A stretch of 10,699 bases of DNA, taken from NCBI GenBank assembly GCA_965652775.1, contig CBFGXP010000135.1, forward strand, positions 1 to 10,699, written 5' to 3'. The notes under the pieces are model-generated. The model saw only the letters and a list, made by a program, of their open reading frames with translations. It did no database searches and had not been told where the DNA came from. The translations under genes were made by a program, and so were the position numbers. Source of the DNA: VBAS01 sp965652775. Its GTDB lineage: Bacteria; Bacteroidota; Bacteroidia; Chitinophagales; Chitinophagaceae. Below are positions 1 through 6,261 of this stretch, piece by piece. Numbering within the stretch: the first letter of the stretch is position 1; the number at the start of each line of letters is the position of its first letter.

Positions 1-2
1 AT

Positions 3-1805
3 AACAGGAAAACAGAGAATAGTGAAAAAATTGCCAGGGAATATTTTCCTATAGCTGATACTACACAATTTTATGATCAAAATGTAGAATCAGAGGGTAA
101 CAATTATAATCACAGAGCAAACTTCCGGTTTGATTGGAAGCTAGATTCCTCCAACTCAATCCTGATCACACCATCCCTTAGTGTCCAGGATTATCACAGT
201 CAAAGCCTGACAAGAGGAATAATATTTACTGATAAAGATGACACAACCAGCCAAACGTTGAATGCAAACAGGTCAGATAGACTTGGTCTTAACTTTAATA
301 ATAATATTCTTTACAGGCATTCGTTCAAAAAAAGAGGAAGAACATTCTCTGCAAATTTCAACACTGGTATTAACAACCAGGATGGCGAATCATATACTGA
401 TGCTTACAGCTTATATTATAAAGGACTTACTGTAGTAAAAGATACTACACGTCAATTTAATGATCAGCTCACGAAGGGTTACCAGCTTTCCGGCAGTTTG
501 AATTATACTGAACCGATCGGAAAAAAAGGAGCAATACTTGAATTCCGTTATAACCCATCTTACAATTTTAATGATTCAAAGAGGAAAGCTTATAGTTTTG
601 AAAATGCAACCGCTAAATATTCCGAACTTGACACAAGTTTGTCTAATGTGTTTGAGAACACCTACCTGACACAAAGGGCAGGTATCAGTTTTCGCAAAGG
701 TGAACGTAACAAGCAAATATCTTTCGGAGTGGATTTTCAGTCAGCCAGGCTTGAAAGTGACCAGGTATACCCTTATGTTACTCATGTAGAAAGAACATTC
801 ACCAATATTTTACCCAACGTCCAGATCAATTTGCCACTTTCAAAGAGAGAGAACATCCGAATTTTTTACAGAGCCAACACAAATCCTCCTTCTGTGAACC
901 AGTTGCAGGATGTCATAAATAACACCAACCCACTGTTGATTACAACCGGTAACCCTGATCTTGATCAATCCTATGGACATAGAATTGGCGGCCGTTACCA
1001 ATTTACCGACCCTAAAAAAAGCCAAAGTTTGTTCGTAAACTTTTTTGGGTCGCTTACCGATAATTATGTAGCAACTGCAACTTATACGGCAACTAGAGAT
1101 TCCGTCCTTACACCGTCCGTTACATTGTACAAGGGGTCACAATTAACTAAACCCATAAACCTGGATGGTCAGCGGAACTTCAACATATTTGTTACATACG
1201 CCCAGCCATTAAAGTTTATGAAAACAAATATCAGTTTGAATACAGGTTTTGTAGCGTATAGAACCCCTGGTCTTATAAATAATGAAGAGGGAATTACTAC
1301 TTCTTATAACTATAATGCGGGGATCGTGCTTGCCAGTAACATTAGTCAGTATGTTGATTATACCATTTCTTACAATGGAAGTTTTAATAACGCTAAAAAT
1401 ACGTTGCAACCTCAGACGGATAATAAATACTTTTCCCATAATACTTCAGCAAGACTCAATCTTCTTAGTAAAAAAGGATGGTTGTTTAACACAGACCTTA
1501 GTAACCAAATTTATTCCGGATTAAGCGATGGATATAATCAAAGCTATTGGTTATGGAATATGGCGATAGCAAAAAAGATACTCAAAGGTCAAAAAGGCGA
1601 GATTCGTCTTTCTGTATTTGACCTCCTGGATCAGAACCAAAGCATATCAAGAAATGTAACAGAAACTTACTTTGAAGACGTAACGACCATGGTCTTAAAG
1701 CAGTATTTTATGCTGACATTTACCTACAACCTGAAAAACTTTGGAAAGGCACCTGCGAGGCCAAATTTTAATCAAAACCAGATGGGAGATTTCAGAAGAA
1801 ACTAG
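3..1805 (+). CDS. Outer-membrane beta-barrel (TonB-dependent-receptor-like) protein, C-terminal part
   Basis: The frame is open from the first complete codon at position 3, so the gene starts upstream of the window; 600 residues and the TAG stop are visible. The protein is full of alternating polar/aromatic strands rich in Asn, Tyr, Thr and Ser, as expected for an outer-membrane barrel. It contains typical barrel segments such as SGSLNYTEPIGKKG and ends with an aromatic strand (YFMLTFTYNLKNFG) and a short polar tail. This matches the C-terminal barrel of the Bacteroidota OMP_b-brl_3 family, whose full members usually carry an N-terminal CarboxypepD_reg-like domain and a plug upstream. Family membership is recognised by eye; no substrate can be deduced. 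An internal TTG at 258 is not a credible start because homologous-looking barrel sequence continues upstream. The ECF sigma gene follows after 39 bp, so co-transcription is plausible. Confidence 0.85.
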   Translation, partial: NRKTENSEKIAREYFPIADTTQFYDQNVESEGNNYNHRANFRFDWKLDSSNSILITPSLSVQDYHSQSLTRGIIFTDKDDTTSQTLNANRSDRLGLNFNNNILYRHSFKKRGRTFSANFNTGINNQDGESYTDAYSLYYKGLTVVKDTTRQFNDQLTKGYQLSGSLNYTEPIGKKGAILEFRYNPSYNFNDSKRKAYSFENATAKYSELDTSLSNVFENTYLTQRAGISFRKGERNKQISFGVDFQSARLESDQVYPYVTHVERTFTNILPNVQINLPLSKRENIRIFYRANTNPPSVNQLQDVINNTNPLLITTGNPDLDQSYGHRIGGRYQFTDPKKSQSLFVNFFGSLTDNYVATATYTATRDSVLTPSVTLYKGSQLTKPINLDGQRNFNIFVTYAQPLKFMKTNISLNTGFVAYRTPGLINNEEGITTSYNYNAGIVLASNISQYVDYTISYNGSFNNAKNTLQPQTDNKYFSHNTSARLNLLSKKGWLFNTDLSNQIYSGLSDGYNQSYWLWNMAIAKKILKGQKGEIRLSVFDLLDQNQSISRNVTETYFEDVTTMVLKQYFMLTFTYNLKNFGKAPARPNFNQNQMGDFRRN

Positions 1806-1844
1806 TTTTTGCATAAATTGAAAACCGAAAACCAATGACCTGCT

Positions 1845-2423
1845 TTGAGCAACGAAACGGAACTAATAGAACAGCTAAAACAAGGAGATGAATCTGCTTT
1901 TAAGGATATCGTAGAGCAATGGCAGGATATGGTTTATAATACGATTCTGGGCATCGTACAAAATGAAACGGAGGCTGAAGACTTAGCGCAAGATGTTTTT
2001 ATAAAGGTGTTTGAAAAGATCAGCACCTTTAAAGGTGATTCAAAATTTTCAACGTGGCTTTATCGCATTGCAACGACTACGGCGCTGGATCATTTGCGCA
2101 GTAAAAAAAGGAAGAAAAGGTTTGGCTTTTTGCAGTCACTGGGCGGAGGCGGCAGTGATGAAAAAGAACAGGTCCCGGATTTTCATCATCCCGGTGTGAG
2201 CCTGGATAATAAGGAAAGGTCAGCAGTTCTTTTTAAAGCGATCGAGGCTTTGCCGGAAAATCAAAAGGCAGCCTATACGCTGCACAAGCTGGAAGGACTG
2301 AGTTATCGTGATGTGAGTGAAGTGTTAAATACTACAGTCTCTGCCGTTGAATCGCTGATGAGCCGTGCAAATCAAAACCTTAGAAAGCAGTTAGAGGAAT
2401 ATTATAATAAGCATTATAGATAA
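1845..2423 (+). CDS. RNA polymerase sigma factor, ECF (sigma-70 family)
   Basis: A 192-aa protein of normal ECF length that directs RNA polymerase to a dedicated promoter set. Region 2 spans about residues 18-92, with the core-binding DLAQDVFIKVFEKI stretch (46-59) and the -10 recognition part FSTWLYRIATTTALDHLR (68-85). A basic Lys/Arg cluster and a Gly-rich linker follow. Region 4 spans about 130-190, with the helix-turn-helix GLSYRDVSEVLNTTVSAVES. The start is taken as TTG at 1845: an in-frame TGA at 1836-1838 leaves no upstream start, and the next in-frame Met is residue 29, inside region 2. An out-of-frame ATG at 1835 overlaps this start. The gene lies 39 bp after the barrel gene and 39 bp before a single-pass membrane protein in the anti-sigma position, which suggests envelope-signal control. 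The regulon is unknown. Confidence 0.95.
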   Translation: MSNETELIEQLKQGDESAFKDIVEQWQDMVYNTILGIVQNETEAEDLAQDVFIKVFEKISTFKGDSKFSTWLYRIATTTALDHLRSKKRKKRFGFLQSLGGGGSDEKEQVPDFHHPGVSLDNKERSAVLFKAIEALPENQKAAYTLHKLEGLSYRDVSEVLNTTVSAVESLMSRANQNLRKQLEEYYNKHYR

Positions 2424-2462
2424 GAAGGAAGCCATATTATTTATCGTCAAATTACCAGTCAA

Positions 2463-2810
2463 ATGACATCAAAAGAAAAAATACAACAGGAAATTGAAAA
2501 GACGCTGGAGAGCCTTAATAGTGTAAAAAGGGCCCAGGCGAATCCTTTTCTTTTTACCCGTATTAAAGCCAGGTTAGATAAGAAAGAGAGCGGGTGGGAA
2601 AGAGCAATATTTTCATTTGTAAGCAAACCTGCGGTAGCTATAGCAATTGTACTGCTCGTGATGGCAGTGAATGGTTGGGCGCTATGGGGCGGTTCCGGAG
2701 AAAGTATAACAGCAGATACTAACAATGGTTCTGTTTCTGAATTAGCCAGTGAATATAATACTGTCGCTTCAGCGACTAATTACGATTACGAAAACATGAC
2801 AAACGAATGA
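2463..2810 (+). CDS. Small single-pass membrane protein, candidate anti-sigma factor
   Basis: A 115-aa protein with three parts: a charged, probably helical cytoplasmic N-terminus (1-50, including ANPFLFTRIKARLDKK at 26-41), one membrane segment (about 56-75, AVAIAIVLLVMAVNGWALW), and an acidic, Ser/Thr/Asn-rich tail of about 40 residues probably outside the cytoplasmic membrane. It shows no zinc-binding HxxxCxxC of the ZAS anti-sigma fold, and no FecR-like periplasmic domain. The anti-sigma role is inferred from its position directly after the ECF sigma gene, its topology, and its ATGA overlap with the downstream CpxP/CnrX-like gene. CnrY-type anti-sigmas are likewise short single-pass proteins. 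No sequence motif proves sigma binding, so it could also be a structural partner of the sensor-like protein. Confidence 0.75.
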   Translation: MTSKEKIQQEIEKTLESLNSVKRAQANPFLFTRIKARLDKKESGWERAIFSFVSKPAVAIAIVLLVMAVNGWALWGGSGESITADTNNGSVSELASEYNTVASATNYDYENMTNE

Positions 2811-3316
2811 GCTATTTAAGAAATAATAAGTTACTCTTACTTATTACCAGTGTTTTATTGGTAGCTAACATTGGGTTGTTATACTTTTTTGTTTTCAATA
2901 AACCTTCGCATCCTCCAAAGTTGAGCGAGCAACAAATGCGTCAGAGAGCAGTAGAAAAAGTTAAGGACGAGGTTGGCCTGGATGATCAACAAGCCGCTGT
3001 CTACGATTCACTCCGGGCTAACCAGTTTAAAAATATGAAGCCCTTATTTCAAGATCTTACAAGATCAAAAGAAGATTTTTTCTCACTTATCTACCAGCAA
3101 GGCGTGAGTGATTCTGTTTTGAATGCTTATGCATCAAGGATCGGAGAAAAACAAATGGCACTTGACCTAAGCACATTTCATTATTTCCAATCAATAAAAG
3201 CACTATGTACGGAAGAGCAAAAACCTAAAATGGATTCTTTTATAAAGCAGATCGTGAAAAGGATAATTAACAACAATGGTCCACGCAAACCTGCTACCGG
3301 GAAAAAAGACAATTAA
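2807..3316 (+). CDS. Membrane-anchored periplasmic CpxP/Spy/CnrX-like protein
   Basis: A 169-aa protein with an N-terminal uncleaved anchor (about residues 9-29) and an all-helical, charged periplasmic domain. Two segments resemble the paired LTxxQ-type motifs of the CpxP/Spy/CnrX superfamily: VGLDDQQAAVYDSLR (56-70) and LCTEEQKPKMDSFI (133-146). His125 and Cys134 sit around the second motif and are possible metal ligands or redox-sensitive residues; this is inference. Members of this superfamily act as periplasmic chaperones or as metal sensors that release an ECF sigma through an anti-sigma. The gene shares ATGA with the preceding anti-sigma candidate, implying translational coupling and a common complex. 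The C-terminus (NNNGPRKPATGKKDN) is probably disordered. The superfamily call is fairly secure; the ligand is unknown. Confidence 0.75.
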   Translation: MSYLRNNKLLLLITSVLLVANIGLLYFFVFNKPSHPPKLSEQQMRQRAVEKVKDEVGLDDQQAAVYDSLRANQFKNMKPLFQDLTRSKEDFFSLIYQQGVSDSVLNAYASRIGEKQMALDLSTFHYFQSIKALCTEEQKPKMDSFIKQIVKRIINNNGPRKPATGKKDN

Positions 3317-3363
3317 TAATTTATTGAATTTCTTACTTCTTTAAAAATAAAATATACATTCAA

Positions 3364-3774
3364 ATGAAAAAAACAATTATTGCATTAGCGGTTATATTGC
3401 TTGCAGGCACCGCATCTACGTTTGCGCAAGGTGGCGGCGGTGGATTCCAGATGCCCACCCCAGAGGAAAGAGTAAAAAGAGTACATGCAAAAGCTGACAG
3501 TGCATTTAAACTTGATGAGGCAAAAATGAAGGAAATGGAAGCGGCTTATTTGGATTATTATAAGGCACAGGATAAAGTCCGTGAGGAAGTGATGGCAAAT
3601 GCTGGTGGCGATCGGGATGCTATGCGTGCAGCTATGCAGGAAAAATTGAAGCCATTGACAGAAGCTTTGGACACGAAACTTAAGTCCATTCTTGGAGATG
3701 ATAAATTCAAGACATGGAAGGAGCAGATCGAACCTTCATTGCGTGGACGCGGTGGTCCCCCAAGAAATAAATAA
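3364..3774 (+). CDS. Secreted Spy/CpxP-like small periplasmic protein
   Basis: A 136-aa protein with a clear signal peptide (1-21, cleavage expected between Ala21 and Gln22), then a Gly-rich linker (GGGGGF). The helical charged body has two related segments, FKLDEAKMKEMEAAYLDYYK (48-67) and KLKSILGDDKFKTWKEQI (105-122). These are spaced like the two degenerate LTxxQ motifs of Spy/CpxP proteins, which are ATP-independent periplasmic chaperones in proteobacteria. A second Gly/Arg-rich patch (RGRGGPPRNK) ends the protein. It has no Cys and only one His, so it lacks an obvious metal site. It lies 47 bp after the membrane-anchored paralogue-like protein and just before a strong terminator, so it is probably the last gene of the unit and may be a target of the adjacent sigma factor. 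Chaperone function is inferred. Confidence 0.75.
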   Translation: MKKTIIALAVILLAGTASTFAQGGGGGFQMPTPEERVKRVHAKADSAFKLDEAKMKEMEAAYLDYYKAQDKVREEVMANAGGDRDAMRAAMQEKLKPLTEALDTKLKSILGDDKFKTWKEQIEPSLRGRGGPPRNK

Positions 3775-3809
3775 AAGTTTTAATGGTTATAATGGTTCTG
3801 TGATTTGTT

Positions 3810-3838
3810 ATCCCCTGGTTTTTACCGGGGGATTTTTT
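3810..3838 (+). terminator. Intrinsic terminator ending the sigma/Spy-like cluster
   Basis: The arms 3811-3819 (TCCCCTGGT) and 3824-3832 (ACCGGGGGA) form a 9-bp stem with one T-G wobble, extended by A3810/T3833. The loop is TTTT, and a run of six T (3833-3838) follows directly. It lies 36 bp after the stop of the secreted Spy-like gene. The T-run is only on the + strand side, so it terminates rightward transcription; leftward transcripts from the PAS gene would meet a hairpin without a U tract. Confidence 0.9.
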
Positions 3839-3865
3839 CATTGGGAAGATATTGCCGGGGAATGT

Positions 3866-4255
3866 TTAATCAATTTCGTTTTCACCCAGTTCTTTGGTGA
3901 GTTTAGTAAACCCAATTACTTCTCCCTCTTCATCATGTAAAGCGGTAATAAGGATACTCCCCCAAAAAGTGGAGCCATCTTTTCTTACCCGCCGGCCTAT
4001 ATGGCGGGCACGGCCTTCTCTAATGGCTAATTCAATTAATTTTTCCGGAAGTTTTTCTTCTCTGTCCCTCGGAAGATAGAAAATGCGAAAATTTTGCCCC
4101 AGAATTTCACTCTCCTTATAACCTTTGATTGCTTGGGCACCCTTATTCCAGGTTAAAATTGTGCCATCAACATCAAGTAAAATGATTGCATAATCTTGAA
4201 TTTCAGTGACCATTTTCTCATGCAACTGCTGGAGTTTTGCTTTTTTGTCCGTCAT
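3866..4255 (-). CDS. Stand-alone PAS-domain protein
   Basis: A 129-aa protein made almost wholly of one PAS domain (about residues 14-122). Visible hallmarks are DYAIILLDVDGTILTWNKGA (21-40), the GYKESEILGQNFRIFY segment (45-60), and the C-terminal sheet with RRVRKDGSTFWGSI (88-101) and GEVIGFTKLTKEL (111-123). These resemble PAS sensor modules of Bacteroidota histidine kinases, but here the protein stops after residue 129 with no kinase, GGDEF or HTH output domain. The equivalent of the LOV photoreceptor NCRFLQ motif reads NFRIFY, without the flavin-reactive Cys, so blue-light LOV chemistry is unlikely. It could be a single-domain partner of a kinase encoded elsewhere or a kinase remnant. 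It is in neither neighbour's operon by strand and spacing: + strand genes lie to its left, and hbd lies 109 bp upstream of its start. Confidence 0.85.
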   Translation of the reverse strand: MTDKKAKLQQLHEKMVTEIQDYAIILLDVDGTILTWNKGAQAIKGYKESEILGQNFRIFYLPRDREEKLPEKLIELAIREGRARHIGRRVRKDGSTFWGSILITALHDEEGEVIGFTKLTKELGENEID

Positions 4256-4364
4256 TGGTTCAATTTGAAGGGTTGGTTTTGGTGCTGAAAGGCTGCAAAA
4301 TAGATGCCTATTATGCTATAAAAAAATTAAAAAAAACTAATTGGAGAGCCTCGGATTAAATTTA

Positions 4365-5252
4365 TCATTTAAACCGTCGGCTCACTACCAAATCTTTGCT
4401 ACCTGCAGTATAAGTATAAAAGCCTTCACCGCTTTTAACACCAAGCTTACCAGCTGTTACCATATTAACAAGTAAAGGACAAGGCGAATATTTCTGATTG
4501 CCAAAGCCATCATGCAACACATTAAGTATGGAAAGACAAACATCAAGACCGATAAAATCTGCCAGTTGTAGCGGCCCCATTGGATGCGCCATACCTAATT
4601 TCATTACTGTATCAATTTCTTCCACACCAGCTACACCTTCATATAAACTATAGATCGCTTCATTTATCATTGGCAGTAAAATACGGTTAGCGACAAAACC
4701 AGGATAATCGTTGACAACGCACGGGATCTTGCCAAGCTGTTTGCTTAACTCTACGATTGTATTTGTTACATCCTTGCTTGTCGAATAACCATTGATCACT
4801 TCTACCAGTTTCATCACAGGCACCGGATTCATAAAATGCATCCCGATCACTTTATCATCCCGATTCGTGGCATTTGCAATTTTTGTTATAGAGATAGAAG
4901 ATGTATTTGAAGCCAGTATCGCATGCTTTGGTGCATCCCTGTCGATTTCTTCGAAGATCTTCAGCTTTAGTTCCGTGTTTTCGGTTGCCGCTTCTACTAC
5001 AAGCTCAGCATCTTTAACTCCCTCGCTTATCTTACTGAAAACTGAAATATTCGCAAGTGCATTTTTTTTCTGTTCTTCGGTTGCAGCGCCTTTTGCGATC
5101 TGCCGGTCAAAATTCTTACTGATGTTGGCGACTGCTTTGTCCAACTGCGTGAGCGATACATCTACAATAGAAACTTTAAAACCATTTTGCGCAAATACAT
5201 GGGCTATTCCATTACCCATAGTTCCCGCGCCTATTACAGATACGTTTTTCAT
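4365..5252 (-). CDS. hbd: 3-hydroxyacyl-CoA (3-hydroxybutyryl-CoA) dehydrogenase
   Basis: A 295-aa cytoplasmic NAD(P)-dependent enzyme interconverting (S)-3-hydroxyacyl-CoA and 3-oxoacyl-CoA, of the short single-function type (about 280-300 aa). The N-terminal Rossmann fold shows GAGTMGNGIAHVFAQNG (8-24) and Asp31 at the end of beta-2. The catalytic set is complete and correctly spaced: Ser118 (SNTSSI), His139 (GMHFMNPVP), Glu151 (KLVEVING) and Asn189 (GFVANR). The C-terminal helical domain contains GMAHPMGPLQLADFIGLD (220-237) and GVKSGEGFYTY near the end. The symbol reflects similarity to Hbd/PaaH-type enzymes; substrate chain length cannot be read from sequence. It is transcribed alone as far as can be seen, with a Bacteroidota -7 box 20 bp upstream of the ATG. 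A roles in fatty-acid, butanoyl-CoA or phenylacetate catabolism are all possible. Confidence 0.95.
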   Translation of the reverse strand: MKNVSVIGAGTMGNGIAHVFAQNGFKVSIVDVSLTQLDKAVANISKNFDRQIAKGAATEEQKKNALANISVFSKISEGVKDAELVVEAATENTELKLKIFEEIDRDAPKHAILASNTSSISITKIANATNRDDKVIGMHFMNPVPVMKLVEVINGYSTSKDVTNTIVELSKQLGKIPCVVNDYPGFVANRILLPMINEAIYSLYEGVAGVEEIDTVMKLGMAHPMGPLQLADFIGLDVCLSILNVLHDGFGNQKYSPCPLLVNMVTAGKLGVKSGEGFYTYTAGSKDLVVSRRFK

Positions 5253-5272
5253 ATGCAGCTTTTAGTGTGATG

Positions 5273-5280
5273 CAAATATA
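5273..5280 (-). promoter_or_regulatory. Candidate Bacteroidota -7 box for hbd
   Basis: TATATTTG on the - strand exactly matches TAnnTTTG and ends 20 bp before the ATG of the dehydrogenase. No convincing TTTG/TTG -33 box is present at 17-23 bp upstream, so the call rests on the -7 match and position alone. Confidence 0.45.
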
Positions 5281-5320
5281 AACTTTGTGAATCGAGAAAA
5301 TTTTCACGCAACAAACGCTG

Positions 5321-5407
5321 CGTTGCACCCAAATCCTTCAATCCATATGAAAGTAATAGCGGAAAAGAATTGCAATAGTGTCCCGACTCAGCCGGGACGA
5401 TGCAACG
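5321..5407. repeat. Fold-back intergenic element (MITE/REP-like candidate)
   Basis: An 87-bp stretch bounded by a perfect 7-bp inverted repeat, CGTTGCA (5321-5327) and TGCAACG (5401-5407). Near its right end is an inner palindrome, GTCCCG (5380-5385) / CGGGAC (5393-5398), with a 7-base loop; a small palindrome ATTGCAAT lies at 5369-5376. A shorter GCAAC/GTTGC fold overlaps the left border. No coding sense is apparent. It occupies the spacer between the secreted CarboxypepD_reg-like gene and hbd. Dispersed repetition is inferred from this architecture; only one copy is in the window. Confidence 0.45.
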
Positions 5408-5497
5408 TATGATGATAAGAATTACTGATGCTGTTTGAATAAAAAATTGCAGCATATTAATGACAGTTAAAGAATATATCAAGAATGGTTCTAAGTT

Positions 5498-5520
5498 CTC
5501 CCTTTCGGGGGGACAGGGGG
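5498..5520. repeat. G-rich palindromic tract abutting a stop codon
   Basis: CTCCC (5498-5502), a TTTC loop and a G6 run give a 5-bp hairpin on the + strand (one T-G wobble). A second G5 run after ACA ends at 5520, directly next to the stop codon (5521-5523) of the minus-strand secreted protein gene. On the - strand it reads as two C-runs immediately after the stop. There is no T-run, so it is not a standard intrinsic terminator. It may be part of a dispersed intergenic repeat. Confidence 0.4.
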
Positions 5521-6162
5521 TTAATTCTTCTTTTTGTAATCTCCGCGTTTCCATGCTTCAATAAATTCCATCCATGCGGCAGGATTAAAAATATTTTGCG
5601 GAGGAGTTTGCCCGGCATAATATGCTTTTGTCGCAACATTTCTTAACTGGATGTTGGCAGCTTCGCGACCATCAGCAGGCGTGCTCTGCATTAAAGCTCT
5701 TCGTTTTGCTACTGAAGTATTTTTCCTTGCAATTTCATAATCATCATCGTCAACTTTCGAGTTTGCAAAATCACGGGCAAATTGTGCAGCAGTAGGCCGG
5801 GGCCGTATAATGGTAGCAGGCAAATAAACTGTATCAGCGATCATTAGCTGAACAACACTATATTGGTTGCCTTCCAGTGATTTTGGAATAGTCACCAGTT
5901 TTGGTTTATAGCTTACATGCGTAAACTCAACGACATCACCTTTTAGAACAACAATTGAAAACACGCCCTGGTTATTTGTAATTGTCCCGCGGTTCTGGCC
6001 TTTCACAACAATGCTCACTGCAGGAATACCTACAAGGCTATCCGCAGTCATCACCACCCCGTATAGTTGCACAACCGAATCACGAACGTTTTCGAACTGG
6101 GCCTTCGAAATTGCAGGAATAAAAAACAGCAGTAAAACGAGGTATTGTACAATTTTCTTCAC
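5521..6162 (-). CDS. Secreted protein with CarboxypepD_reg-like domain
   Basis: A 213-aa protein with an N-terminal signal peptide (1-22, ending ISKAQ). A beta-sandwich of the CarboxypepD_reg-like type follows (about 33-112), seen as YGVVMTADSLVGIPAVSIVV, the GTITNNQGVFSIVV turn and the VEFTHVSYKP strand. In Bacteroidota this domain usually heads TonB-dependent receptors, but here it is joined only to a charged tail of about 100 residues (PRPTAAQFARDFANSK, WMEFIEAWKRGDYKKKN), with no plug or barrel. The start is GTG at 6160-6162: the frame upstream is open to a TAA at 6214-6216 but offers no ATG, and the GTG directly precedes the Lys-Lys of a typical signal peptide. It is divergent from the Mrp gene across a 99-bp spacer. 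Its function is unknown; an envelope location is well supported. Confidence 0.8.
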   Translation of the reverse strand: MKKIVQYLVLLLFFIPAISKAQFENVRDSVVQLYGVVMTADSLVGIPAVSIVVKGQNRGTITNNQGVFSIVVLKGDVVEFTHVSYKPKLVTIPKSLEGNQYSVVQLMIADTVYLPATIIRPRPTAAQFARDFANSKVDDDDYEIARKNTSVAKRRALMQSTPADGREAANIQLRNVATKAYYAGQTPPQNIFNPAAWMEFIEAWKRGDYKKKN

Positions 6163-6167
6163 TGCGT

Positions 6168-6175
6168 CAAAAATA
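6168..6175 (-). promoter_or_regulatory. Candidate -7 box for the CarboxypepD_reg-like gene
   Basis: TATTTTTG on the - strand matches TAnnTTTG and ends only 5 bp before the GTG start, so transcription would begin at or almost at the start codon (leaderless or nearly so). A TTTG lies further upstream (6201-6204), 25 bp from the box, slightly beyond the usual 17-23 bp. Confidence 0.45.
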
Positions 6176-6221
6176 ATGACAAGTTGCTGATTTCGTAAAA
6201 CAAATTCGGTCAGTTAATGGC

Positions 6222-6229
6222 TAACTTTG
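6222..6229 (+). promoter_or_regulatory. Candidate -7 box for the Mrp/ApbC gene
   Basis: TAACTTTG is an exact TAnnTTTG match, 32 bp before the ATG of the ATPase gene, in the 99-bp divergent spacer. No clear -33 TTTG is seen at normal spacing. Confidence 0.45.
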
Positions 6230-6261
6230 CAGCTTGTAAATATTTTAACAAATACTTGTAA

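Noticed and set aside
840..1524. Three small frames inside the outer-membrane barrel gene
   Set aside because: They lie wholly within a long barrel reading frame and their translations have no domain.
3692..3940. 82-codon + strand frame after the Spy-like gene
   Set aside because: It runs out of frame through the Spy-like gene end, the intrinsic terminator and the antisense of the PAS gene; the protein is not family-like.
3866..4255. LOV blue-light photoreceptor for the PAS protein
   Set aside because: The flavin-reactive cysteine motif NCRFLQ is replaced by NFRIFY.
4321..4360. Possible terminator after hbd (T-rich tract on the minus strand)
   Set aside because: The minus strand has a good T-tract, but the only preceding hairpin is GAG/CTC of 3 bp, too weak to call.
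4792..5265. 157-codon + strand frame opposite the hydroxyacyl-CoA dehydrogenase
   Set aside because: Its translation is Ser/Phe/Ile-rich with no domain, and it is fully antisense to an enzyme with a complete catalytic set.
5249..5639. Two minus-strand frames over the spacer between hbd and the CarboxypepD_reg-like gene
   Set aside because: The translations cover the fold-back and G-rich elements and give no recognisable domain. One also overlaps the real gene end in another frame.
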